A stretch of DNA of 64,000 nucleotides from the NCBI GenBank assembly GCA_022841475.1, contig JALHRJ010000001.1:27430-91429 (forward strand), written 5' to 3'. Shown here piece after piece: positions 1-7,777 of the stretch. Source of the DNA: Cyclobacteriaceae bacterium. GTDB lineage: Bacteria; Bacteroidota; Bacteroidia; Cytophagales; Cyclobacteriaceae. The first letter of the stretch is position 1; every line of letters begins with the position of its first letter. The notes beneath the pieces are model-generated. The model was not told the DNA's origin. It saw nothing but the letters and a program-made list of their open reading frames with translations, and did no database searches. A program made the translations under genes and the position numbers.

Positions 1-131
1 CTACAGGGTGTAGAAATATGTCGATATAGAGTGCATTAAAAATGTGTGTAATAAGCATTCTGCCTTGAAATTTCACAACTAACTAAACTGGTTCAATTAT
101 TAAGCTATGGTAAGAGAACAATTAAAACAAT

Positions 132-767
132 ATGAATTATTACAAAAATTATTTTCGAACAATTTTGGTGGTTGCCACTTTTATGCTTGTCGCAAATTTG
201 CAAAGCATTGCACAAACAAAACGAGCAGGTATAAAGGGTGGTTTAAATATCAGCAATCTCTATATTGACAATGTTACAGATGAAAATGCCCGTCTTGGAT
301 TTCATGTAGGTGTTTATGGTCAGCTCTTTTCTTCAAAAACATTTGCTATTCAACCGGAGTTACTCTTTTCAACCAAAGGCTCTAAAAATCAATACACGAG
401 CGGATCGCTTAATCAGGAAGTTCAATACAATTTGAACTATATTGATTTACCTGTTTTAGCTGTTTTCAAATTAGGAGAATCCGTGGAGATTCATGCCGGT
501 GGTTATGCGAGCTATTTAGTAAATGCAAATATTTCTTATAAGGGCGATTTAGTAACTGGGGCTGATGAAGTTGATAAAGATAATCTTTCATCCTATGATT
601 ATGGTTTAGCAGGAGGTTTAGGGTTTAACCTTAACAACGTTCAAATTGGTTTCAGGTACAATTATGGGCTTGTTAAAATTGCTGATAGCGATATTGCCAG
701 AGCTGCCATAGGTGATGCCAAAAATTCAGTTGCGCAAATATTCTTAGCCATCAATTTTGGGGACTAG
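132..767 (+). CDS. PorT-like outer-membrane beta-barrel protein
   Basis: Seen: residues 1-27 form a signal peptide (Lys/Arg start, hydrophobic core, cut near SIAQ-T). The mature part has alternating aromatic/hydrophobic strands such as AGIKGGLNISNL, FAIQPELLFSTKG and QIGFRYNYGL, and ends in a short terminal strand. Family knowledge: this matches the Bacteroidota outer-membrane beta-barrel family (OMP_b-brl_2, PorT-like), about 200 aa. These proteins sit in the outer membrane and mostly have no assigned substrate. The gene stands alone and ends at a hairpin shared with the convergent regulator gene. No specific function can be assigned. Confidence 0.8.
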   Translation: MNYYKNYFRTILVVATFMLVANLQSIAQTKRAGIKGGLNISNLYIDNVTDENARLGFHVGVYGQLFSSKTFAIQPELLFSTKGSKNQYTSGSLNQEVQYNLNYIDLPVLAVFKLGESVEIHAGGYASYLVNANISYKGDLVTGADEVDKDNLSSYDYGLAGGLGFNLNNVQIGFRYNYGLVKIADSDIARAAIGDAKNSVAQIFLAINFGD

Positions 768-788
768 TAGTATGGGGTTAGGTGAGGC

Positions 789-822
789 AAAGACATCCTG
801 GAAACGGGATGTCTTTCTTTTT
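789..822. terminator. Hairpin terminator between convergent genes
   Basis: AAAGACATCC (789-798) pairs with GGATGTCTTT (807-816) around an 8-nt loop and is followed by a T-rich run on the plus strand. It sits between the barrel gene and the end of the sigma-54 activator gene, so it probably serves the plus-strand gene and may act in both directions. Confidence 0.7.
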
Positions 823-2215
823 ATGCCAAAATATTATAGAGTCTCAATTTATTATACAGGGTTTTCCGATCGATGCTTAATAGTTCAGAGGCTTTTGATT
901 TGTTAAAGTTCACTTTCTCCAGCACATCCTTAATGGCCTGACGCTCGGCAGTCCATGCAATCGACTTTAATAAGCCTACATTATCCTGATTCATTTCTCC
1001 ATCGGTTAGTACAGGGCTCGTTTGCACTAATTCAGGAGGCAAGCTATCGGCAAGAATCATATCACCTGTGCTCAATAAAACAGATCTCTTAATCACATTA
1101 TTTAACTCACGGAGATTTCCATGCCAATGATAGTTCGAAAAAATTGTGGATACTTCTTTCGAGAATCCCTGAACACTTTTAGCGAGAGACTGATTTGCCT
1201 TCTGTAGAAAATGCTCAGCAAAGAACGTGATGTCATCTTTACGATCGCGCAAGGGCGCCAGTTGAATCTTAAATTCGTTTAATCGATGATAAAGATCTTC
1301 TCGCAATTTACCGTCCTTAACTGCCTTGGTAAGATTCTCATTCGTGGCTGTTATTATGCGTACATCGATCGAAATGTCCCGGGTGGCTCCAATGCGCTTT
1401 ATCTTACGCTCCTGAATTACGCGTAATAGCTTTACCTGATTTTCATAAGACAAGTTTCCAATCTCATCTAAAAAAATAGTACCGCCATCGGCTACTTCAA
1501 AACTTCCTTGTTTATCGGTAATGGCACCAGTAAAAGACCCTTTCACATGGCCGAATAATTCACTGCCGGCAAGTTCTTTGGGTAAAGCCCCGCAATCAAT
1601 TGCCATAAAGGGAAAATTGGCGCGCTTGCTGAATTTATGAATAGACTGGGCTACAAATTCTTTTCCTGTACCTGTTTCACCGTTGATTATTACTGATAAA
1701 TCTGACGGAGCTATCAACTCGATATAATGTTGAACATCCTGCGATTGTACACTTTTACCAATCAGGAAGTTGAATGTTGAAGAAACATGCTGATTTGTCC
1801 TTTTTAATTCGGGAACTGCTTCAGGATGTTCGTGAGCGTCATGAAACTTAAGTTGATTTTTTTCAATTGCCTCCTTTATAGTCACTAATAATTCGTCTGG
1901 ATACAAGGGTTTAACAATATAGTCACTGGCTCCAAAGCGAAATGTTTCTACCGCTGTCTTTACATCCGAATAACCCGTAACAATGATAACGGCTACCCTG
2001 GCATTTAGTATTTTAATTTTTTGCAGCAGTTCTACCCCGGTAACATCTGGTAATTTATAGTCGCAGAGCACCAGATCATAGTCTGTGGAGCGAAGAAATT
2101 TTAAACCTTCTTCGCCAGTATGGGCTATTGTAACCGCATAATTCTTTTTGTTCAAAAACCTGGACAACATAAGACACATGTCCTTGTCGTCATCAACTAC
2201 TAGTATATTTTGCAT
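821..2215 (-). CDS. NtrC-family sigma-54-dependent response regulator
   Basis: Seen: receiver domain at 1-120 with acidic patch VVDDDKD, phosphoacceptor Asp52 (VLCDYKLPD) and the conserved Lys in IVKPLYPDE. An AAA+ domain follows at about 150-390, with Walker A GETGTGKE, the sigma-54 contact loop as GSFTGA (a variant of GAFTGA) and Walker B IFLDEIGN. The C-terminus is a Fis-type helix-turn-helix (KSKASELLSIDRKTLYNKL). Family: phosphorylation drives oligomerisation and ATP-powered opening of sigma-54 promoters. No histidine kinase gene is adjacent, so it is an orphan here. Its targets are unknown, and I found no well-spaced -24/-12 promoter nearby. Confidence 0.93.
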   Translation of the reverse strand: MQNILVVDDDKDMCLMLSRFLNKKNYAVTIAHTGEEGLKFLRSTDYDLVLCDYKLPDVTGVELLQKIKILNARVAVIIVTGYSDVKTAVETFRFGASDYIVKPLYPDELLVTIKEAIEKNQLKFHDAHEHPEAVPELKRTNQHVSSTFNFLIGKSVQSQDVQHYIELIAPSDLSVIINGETGTGKEFVAQSIHKFSKRANFPFMAIDCGALPKELAGSELFGHVKGSFTGAITDKQGSFEVADGGTIFLDEIGNLSYENQVKLLRVIQERKIKRIGATRDISIDVRIITATNENLTKAVKDGKLREDLYHRLNEFKIQLAPLRDRKDDITFFAEHFLQKANQSLAKSVQGFSKEVSTIFSNYHWHGNLRELNNVIKRSVLLSTGDMILADSLPPELVQTSPVLTDGEMNQDNVGLLKSIAWTAERQAIKDVLEKVNFNKSKASELLSIDRKTLYNKLRLYNILA

Positions 2216-2378
2216 AGAGTGGGTAACTAAAAAGGTTTAATACCTACACAAATGTGTGGATATTATGCCCCCTTTTCGTTATACACAAACATGTCAATCT
2301 TACACCTTTCACACATTTTGAGGCAATTTGTCGCCTTTTGATGCTAATTGTAGACACCTATGCCGGATTTGAAAGTTT

Positions 2379-2531
2379 TTACTTAGAAACAGCTTCTTTA
2401 TTAACTGCTCTCCTTTCCAACTCCTCTTTGGTGAAAAATGGAAAAAACAATTTCTGAAAAATAAATACGATGGCCATAAAACCCAGGTATCCAACACAGA
2501 AAACCGTAAAGAATAAAATTAATTGACTCAT
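2379..2531 (-). CDS. Small single-span membrane protein (50 aa)
   Basis: This ORF is too short for the supplied track. It starts with ATG at 2531, reads MSQLILFFTVFCVGYLGFMA and stops with TAA at 2379. Residues 3-33 are strongly hydrophobic and end in KLFFPFFTK. The tail is charged (KEELERRAVNKEAVSK). The composition (membrane helix plus soluble basic/acidic tail) and clean boundaries argue for a real gene. The tracked ORF at 2309-2497 overlaps it in another frame and lacks such a pattern. Function unknown. Confidence 0.6.
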   Translation of the reverse strand: MSQLILFFTVFCVGYLGFMAIVFIFQKLFFPFFTKEELERRAVNKEAVSK

Positions 2532-2735
2532 TTTGATTTTTTACTCATCTAACAAGCAAAATCATGCCACAGGAATTTGTCTGGCTTAAGGCTGTATTTG
2601 ACATCCTTGTGGAAATATCACCCCTCACGATCGGGTAAATAATAGTCATCCAAACTTAAATTCGTTCCAAGTCCATTCTAAACGCCTTCTGTGCCGTTGG
2701 CATTATTTTTACTCTGACACTTGAAACAAAAGGCT

Positions 2736-2882
2736 ATGAACAGTTTACTTTATATTATCGCAGTAGTACTTATCATTCTATGGGTGTTAGGATTCTTTGT
2801 CTATAGTGCGGGTGGCATCATTCACATCCTGTTAGTGATCGCGGTTATTGCAATTCTGGTTCGGGTTATCAAAGGTGATTGA
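2736..2882 (+). CDS. lmo0937-family small membrane protein (48 aa)
   Basis: This ORF is too short for the supplied track. It reads MNSLLYIIAVVLIILWVLGF, then a second hydrophobic segment with GGIIHILLVIAVIAILVRVI, and ends in KGD. Family: this is the typical form of the lmo0937/DUF5670 proteins, two-helix membrane proteins of about 50 aa that are common in Bacteroidota and often lie near stress genes of the CsbD or YtxH kind (also present in this window). Biochemical role unknown. Confidence 0.8.
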   Translation: MNSLLYIIAVVLIILWVLGFFVYSAGGIIHILLVIAVIAILVRVIKGD

Positions 2883-2931
2883 TGCTGGTCGGACACTTCC
2901 GCATTATTAATACAAACCTCAGCGTGTCCGT

Positions 2932-4488
2932 ATGAAGTCTGGTAGGAAGAGAAAATTAGTCATTGCCTCAATCTGGTTGACGGGTGGAATTGTTTTACTA
3001 CTGGTAGCAGGCGTTTTAGCAACAAATTACCTTGAACGTGCTCTTATCGATGGACTTAGTAAACAAAACGGAAAAGCCTCCTCTATAACAGTTAATCTGT
3101 TGACTCGATCCATTCGAGTTGCTGGCTTGGAATGGAATTCTGAGACTGATAGCACCAACCATAAACGTCATGTACTCAAAGCCAAATCGATTTCGCTTAA
3201 CGGAGCAAACATCAATCAACTACTCCGAAACAAATCCGTTCGCTTCCATGAACTAATCATAGATAGTGGTTATCTAAACATTGACAATTCAAAATCAAAG
3301 GATTCGATACGTCAATCGAGAACCGATCCGACTTATAACGAATTTCAGATCAAAAATATTCAACTCAACAACATCGAGTTGCATATCACCTCCGATTCTA
3401 TTGAAAGTGCCTCTGCCCAGGTAAATGGACTGTTAACTGATTTTAAGGTTAAATTAGATTCCTCTACAATCTATTCTGCTCAGACAGGTGAATTATTAAT
3501 CGAGAAAATTCAGGTTAGTCGTTTCAGTGGAATGTACGGTGGCAGTGTTTCCCGACTATTGATTAGTACCGCTAATCAGACGGTAGAAATTGACTCTATC
3601 CTTTTAATTCCCAATTACGATAAATACGATTTTGCGCATCAAACAGGCGAACAAACAGCCAGATTAAACTTGTCTGTTCCACGCTTAGTTATAAAGGGCT
3701 TGCAGTTTGAGAAACTATTTGAAAAATCTATTATTGCTTCAAGAGTAGAGATACACTCCTTTGATTTATATTCCTTTAAGGATAAGCGTTTGCCCTTCTT
3801 ACGCAAAAAGCCAATTCCTTTACCAATGGCAAGCTTTGTGAAGCTGCCTTGGTTCATTTCCCTGGACACTACTATCATTACCAACTCACATATCTCTATT
3901 GAGGAATTTCCCGAGGGCGGCATTACAACAGGTATCATTACATTTGATAATGTAAATGCTTCATTTACACCGCTAAATAATCGAATCAAGAACAATGAAA
4001 ATCCTTATTCAACACTGCATGCAACAGGACTAATTATGGGCACCGGCAAGATCATTGCAGACTTTCAACTTCCGCTGGATGGGAAATCCGTCTATAAAGC
4101 AACAGGCTCTGTTTCGAACATTTCATTTACAGAATTCAACGACATTCTTAAAACAGCCGATTTACGCGCAGAGAGTGGCCAACTCAATAACCTTACTTTT
4201 AATTTCAGTTATAATGACGAGAGGTCGCAGGGGAATCTCGAAATTGACTATGAAGACTTAAGAATCGCAGTTCTGAACAAAAATAAAAACTCCACACACA
4301 CAGTTAAAACTATTTTAATTAACGCAGTTGTTAGAAGTAACAAAAATCAAGCAAGAGCTCCGATTAAAAGAATGGGTGTAATTGCTGCTGAGCGTAACCA
4401 ACAAAAATTTCTCTTTAATTTCTGGTGGATCTCACTTCTTGATGGGCTAAAATCCGCGATGACAGGTAATACTTCAGAAGCAATTTAG
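2932..4488 (+). CDS. AsmA/DUF748-like membrane-anchored protein
   Basis: Seen: a basic N-terminus (KSGRKRK), one transmembrane helix at about 9-32, then a long region of repeating short beta-strand blocks (IKNIQLNNIELHI, LNLSVPRLVIKGLQF, TTIITNSHISIEEFP, YKATGSVSNISFTEFND). This is the look of AsmA/TamB/DUF748 proteins, whose beta-groove spans the space between the membranes and is linked to lipid or envelope homeostasis. The C-terminus contains a short hydrophobic stretch (FLFNFWWISLLDGL). It begins 49 bp after the lmo0937-like gene and is probably transcribed with it. The family call rests on pattern, not on a diagnostic motif. Confidence 0.5.
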   Translation: MKSGRKRKLVIASIWLTGGIVLLLVAGVLATNYLERALIDGLSKQNGKASSITVNLLTRSIRVAGLEWNSETDSTNHKRHVLKAKSISLNGANINQLLRNKSVRFHELIIDSGYLNIDNSKSKDSIRQSRTDPTYNEFQIKNIQLNNIELHITSDSIESASAQVNGLLTDFKVKLDSSTIYSAQTGELLIEKIQVSRFSGMYGGSVSRLLISTANQTVEIDSILLIPNYDKYDFAHQTGEQTARLNLSVPRLVIKGLQFEKLFEKSIIASRVEIHSFDLYSFKDKRLPFLRKKPIPLPMASFVKLPWFISLDTTIITNSHISIEEFPEGGITTGIITFDNVNASFTPLNNRIKNNENPYSTLHATGLIMGTGKIIADFQLPLDGKSVYKATGSVSNISFTEFNDILKTADLRAESGQLNNLTFNFSYNDERSQGNLEIDYEDLRIAVLNKNKNSTHTVKTILINAVVRSNKNQARAPIKRMGVIAAERNQQKFLFNFWWISLLDGLKSAMTGNTSEAI

Positions 4489-4499
4489 TTGAATTAATT

Positions 4500-5657
4500 T
4501 TAATGACTTCCTAACGGCATTTGTACCTGGCTGATATAGGCCAGGATACCACCTTTTAAATTATACAAATTTTGAAAGCCCCAGCGATCTTCGAGTTGAC
4601 GAATTGCTTTGGCGCTACGTCCACCCACTTTGCAATGAATAACTACTTTTTTCTCCCGGCTAATGGAATCAGCAAAATCCAGAATACCCGATAAGGGAAC
4701 CAGTTGTGCCCCGATATTAACTTCTTCGTATTCAAGTGGCTCGCGCACATCAATGAGCTGAAAATCTTCGCCACGCACTTGCCAGTCATAAAGGTCCCGC
4801 GCAGTAATCTCCTTTATACTCTTCTCCACTACCTTTATCCCACAGAATTCTTCATAGTCAATTAACTCTGTAAGGGTAGGATTAGTGCCATTGAGTGGAT
4901 TGGTGGGATTACGTTTAAGGTTGAATGTTCTGGACTCGAATGTTAATGCATCAAAACTAAAAAGCCGGCCATTGAGAATTTCTCCAATACCTGTAATCAC
5001 CTTGATAACTTCGAGCGCCTGCATACTTCCTATAATTCCGGGAAGCACACCCAACACTCCGCCTTCTGCACAACTTGGCACTAACCCTGGAGGTGGTGGC
5101 ACAGAAAACAGATCGCGATAGTTGGGACCTCGCTCGCCCTGACTGTTTAAATAATTAAAAACAGTTACCTGACCTTCAAACTGAAAAATCGATGCATAAA
5201 CATTGGTCTTACCCAGCAGTACACAGGCATCATTTATTAAATACCGGGTTGGAAAATTATCTGTTCCATCTGCAATAACATCATAGTCCTTCAAGAGCGT
5301 TAATGCATTCTTAGAAGTAAGCTGTGTTTCATATACATGAATGTTTATATGAGGATTCAGGTTTAACAGTCTCTCCCTTGCTGCATCCACTTTTGATAAT
5401 CCTATGGAGTCGATACCAAATAGGACCTGACGATGTAAATTACTGTCTTCTACAACATCATAATCAATGAGGCCAAGGGTGCCTACACCTGCAGCTGCGA
5501 GATAAAGTAGTAATGGACTACCTAAACCACCTGATCCAATTACCAGAACTTTAGCAGCCTTTAGTTTTTGCTGAGCCACTAATCCAAATTCCGGGATAAT
5601 GATATGCCGATTGTATCTGGTTAATTCCTCCTTCGAAAATTGTATAAATTGGTACAT
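4500..5657 (-). CDS. E1-like adenylyltransferase with C-terminal rhodanese domain (MoeB/ThiF/MoeZ type)
   Basis: Seen: nucleotide-binding loop GSGGLGSP at 41-48, DYDVVEDSNLHRQ (ATP and Arg-finger region), DGTDNFPTRYLIND, and CAEGGVLGVLPG, the conserved Cys region of MoeB-type enzymes. I do not see the paired CxxC zinc motifs of E. coli MoeB. The last ~100 residues are a rhodanese domain (LIDVREPLEYEE; catalytic Cys342 in HCKVGGRS). Family: such enzymes adenylate the C-terminal GG of a sulfur carrier and load sulfur to form a thiocarboxylate. It is the last gene of the operon and lies 24 bp after the carrier gene, its obvious partner. It could also serve molybdopterin or thiamin synthesis, but no such genes are nearby. 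Confidence 0.9.
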   Translation of the reverse strand: MYQFIQFSKEELTRYNRHIIIPEFGLVAQQKLKAAKVLVIGSGGLGSPLLLYLAAAGVGTLGLIDYDVVEDSNLHRQVLFGIDSIGLSKVDAARERLLNLNPHINIHVYETQLTSKNALTLLKDYDVIADGTDNFPTRYLINDACVLLGKTNVYASIFQFEGQVTVFNYLNSQGERGPNYRDLFSVPPPPGLVPSCAEGGVLGVLPGIIGSMQALEVIKVITGIGEILNGRLFSFDALTFESRTFNLKRNPTNPLNGTNPTLTELIDYEEFCGIKVVEKSIKEITARDLYDWQVRGEDFQLIDVREPLEYEEVNIGAQLVPLSGILDFADSISREKKVVIHCKVGGRSAKAIRQLEDRWGFQNLYNLKGGILAYISQVQMPLGSH

Positions 5658-5681
5658 CCTATTTGAATTAAAACAGGAATA

Positions 5682-5954
5682 CTATCCTCCTGCAATTGCC
5701 GGAACAATACTAATCACAGTGCTGTCCTTTAATTCTGTTTTTCCAACATCAAGATATCGGATATCTTCATTATCCACGAAAATGTTAATGAATGCAGCAA
5801 TCTCTCCATCCGAATCAATCAAATGCTTTTTTAAGTCAGGAAAGCTTTCGGTTAGTTCTCGAATCGCCTCCGAAATAGTAGTTGCCAATATGGTTATGCG
5901 CGTTGCGCTGTTAGTGAATTTCCGCAAGGGTGTGGGTATGATTACTGTTGCCAT
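5682..5954 (-). CDS. MoaD/ThiS/CysO-like sulfur carrier protein
   Basis: Seen: 90 aa of ubiquitin-like beta-grasp pattern (TVIIPTPLRKFTN, AIRELTESFP, IAAFINIFVDNED) ending exactly in AIAGG and then a stop. The free C-terminal Gly-Gly is the adenylation and thiocarboxylation site. The ~90-aa length and the IRxLxxxxP element look more like CysO than ThiS (~66 aa). Its start overlaps the end of the JAMM gene by 44 bp, and the E1-like gene follows directly. Inference: it carries sulfide for a small-molecule pathway. Because it already ends in GG, it needs no proteolytic maturation. Confidence 0.9.
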   Translation of the reverse strand: MATVIIPTPLRKFTNSATRITILATTISEAIRELTESFPDLKKHLIDSDGEIAAFINIFVDNEDIRYLDVGKTELKDSTVISIVPAIAGG

Positions 5955-6378
5955 GATAGTGGATTGGATATAAATAAATTTGTTCTTCTTGAAAAGTAGT
6001 GTGATCGTTCAATCGCCATGATCGCATTTCAGCAAGCTTTCCATGCATCGTAGAAAAGATAACGTAGGAAAAGTAAGGCTGTGCAGCCGCCTCATCATAT
6101 TGAGATGGTAGTGCAGTCTGGTTAGGATGGGAATGATAGACGCCCAGTAATTTTAGCCCTTTGCTCACGGCAAATTGCTCTGCCAACAAATAGTCCTTGG
6201 CAGTAATTTCAAAATTTCTCTGTTGGCTTCCTTTATAGGCATTCGTAACAGGTCGGGATGTGATAACCCTTCGATTCTCATTCTCATCATAACCAATAAG
6301 AAAGCCGCACCGTTCGTCAACTGAATACTCAACGTTGAAAACCATTTCATTTAAAACTGAATGTTCAATTAACAGCAT
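5911..6378 (-). CDS. JAMM/MPN (M67) metallopeptidase, Mec+-like
   Basis: Seen: the complete zinc signature, with Glu22 (VDERCGFL), His82 and His84 (YHSHPNQ), Ser92 and Asp95, spaced H-x-H-x10-D as in M67 enzymes. At 155 aa it is a minimal single-domain JAMM. Family: Mec+ of Mycobacterium frees cysteine from the CysO-cysteine adduct, and QbsD-type enzymes act in thioacid siderophore pathways. Inference: here it releases a sulfur-bearing product from the GG carrier encoded next to it. No CysM-like PLP enzyme is in this operon, so the acceptor is probably not O-phosphoserine. It overlaps the upstream SDR gene by 14 bp. Confidence 0.88.
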   Translation of the reverse strand: MLLIEHSVLNEMVFNVEYSVDERCGFLIGYDENENRRVITSRPVTNAYKGSQQRNFEITAKDYLLAEQFAVSKGLKLLGVYHSHPNQTALPSQYDEAAAQPYFSYVIFSTMHGKLAEMRSWRLNDHTTFQEEQIYLYPIHYHGNSNHTHTLAEIH

Positions 6379-7762
6379 AATGATGATAAATTACATCGAT
6401 AAGGTCACTACTGTATACGCTATGATCCAGGGATGCCTGCAATAAAGGAACGATAAGTTGAAAGTCAGATACCTGTGCATTCTCTGCCTTTAAAAAGCGA
6501 GTATCCAGGCCCCAACGAAGAATGTCTCTTGTATCGTGTGGATTAACCCGTTTCAACGATGCACTCACAATGTTTTTTAATTCCTGTAACAGAACATCTC
6601 TGGTTTCCTTCTCTCCATGGGTTTTTTCCAATCGATAGAGCGATTTCATTAGAACAAACTTATCTGTCGTACACGGACGAGCGATAATAATATCCTCTTC
6701 CTCATTTAACCTTCGGTGTTTTCCCTCGTATACATTTATGAGGAGGTTGAGCTCATTAGGTCGAGACCAATCAAATTGTCCTCTGAAGAATTTTTCTGAA
6801 TATCCCAACGGGTTACCTAAAAAAATCACAGGAATTGATCTTCCTGACTCCTTTATATAATAGAGAGCCATCTCTAAACTTTCAACAGGCCACTCCAGGT
6901 GCCGAACCAGGAGAAAATTACATTGTTCCTTTTGAGAATAAATCAAAGCGTTAAGCATCAGCAATGCAGCTTCCAAGGCGTTTTGAGCAGTAACATATTT
7001 ACCCGGGCTATGTATACCTACATACTTATTATTACGACTGGCATTCACAAGTTCCTGATTCATTAAACTATTATCAAGAATATGAGTGCACCGGGTCATC
7101 GAATATCTTATTTTGCTGGAACGGGCGCAGGCATCAAAAATAAACTCAACCAATTTTTTGGTCCCTGCATAAATCTCTTCCGTAATGTACCGGCTTGCTT
7201 TTCCTGTGGAAGAGAATACCAATTGCTTCACTGAACCCACAGTTTCGCAAGCCACAATAACATTTAATGTGCCTTTCACATTGGTACTCACGGTCTCGAC
7301 AATATTCAATTCGGCCAGCCCCGGGTCACGCTTAGCGGCTGTGTGAAAAACAAAGTCAGGTTTATAGTGAGCAAAAACCTCATGAACAGATTTTGAATTG
7401 CGAATGTCACATTGTATTGTAACTATATTTTTATAGGTCAATGTCGGTGCAATCGCAGCGATATCAATTATAATTACATTCTTAACCTTGTACTTTAATA
7501 ACTCACGCACCAGGGCAGAGCCTACACAGCCGAGGCCTCCGGTTACAAGGCAAGTACTGCCTTTCAATTCCTTTTGAATTTTTTCTTTTGGCAGACTTAA
7601 GGTTCTTTCCCGGGTAGGACTAAAGGGATCATCTCTCAACCGACCCTGAACTTCATACTGTCCAATTAATTCCCTCGTTAATCTTGTGAGCCCCGAATAG
7701 GATTCAGGATCATCAACATAAGGAGATAAGGCCCAGATCTTAGTATATATTTCTTTTATCAT
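6365..7762 (-). CDS. Extended SDR, polysaccharide-biosynthesis (CapD-like) nucleotide-sugar enzyme
   Basis: Seen: a Rossmann NAD(P) motif GGLGCVGSALVREL that begins only near residue 75. It is followed by IIIDI, CDIRN, VFHTAAKRDP, a Ser in FSSTGKAS and YAGTKK, the catalytic Tyr-x3-Lys. Family: NAD-dependent epimerase/dehydratases of the Polysacc_synt_2 (FlaA1/CapD) type act on nucleotide sugars. Odd: the ~75-residue N-terminal extension and a ~150-residue C-terminal region (from about QFDWSRPNELN) are not part of the core fold, and I do not recognise them. Position: between the SAF-domain dehydrogenase and the JAMM gene, making it a candidate source of the substrate for sulfur transfer. Exact reaction unknown. 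Confidence 0.7.
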   Translation of the reverse strand: MIKEIYTKIWALSPYVDDPESYSGLTRLTRELIGQYEVQGRLRDDPFSPTRERTLSLPKEKIQKELKGSTCLVTGGLGCVGSALVRELLKYKVKNVIIIDIAAIAPTLTYKNIVTIQCDIRNSKSVHEVFAHYKPDFVFHTAAKRDPGLAELNIVETVSTNVKGTLNVIVACETVGSVKQLVFSSTGKASRYITEEIYAGTKKLVEFIFDACARSSKIRYSMTRCTHILDNSLMNQELVNASRNNKYVGIHSPGKYVTAQNALEAALLMLNALIYSQKEQCNFLLVRHLEWPVESLEMALYYIKESGRSIPVIFLGNPLGYSEKFFRGQFDWSRPNELNLLINVYEGKHRRLNEEEDIIIARPCTTDKFVLMKSLYRLEKTHGEKETRDVLLQELKNIVSASLKRVNPHDTRDILRWGLDTRFLKAENAQVSDFQLIVPLLQASLDHSVYSSDLIDVIYHHYAVN

Positions 7763-7777
7763 GGTAGTGCCTTCTTG

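Noticed and set aside
2553-2570. Sigma-54-like promoter TGGCATGATTTTGC on the minus strand upstream of the 50-aa gene, near the NtrC-type activator.
   Set aside because: The GG-to-GC spacing is one base short of the strict -24/-12 rule.
4500-6378. Possible ubiquitin-like conjugation or antiphage (Bil-type) system: E1-like, beta-grasp and JAMM genes together.
   Set aside because: There is no E2-like gene, the E1 carries a rhodanese domain, and the carrier is CysO-sized with a bare GG end. All of this points to sulfur transfer rather than protein conjugation.
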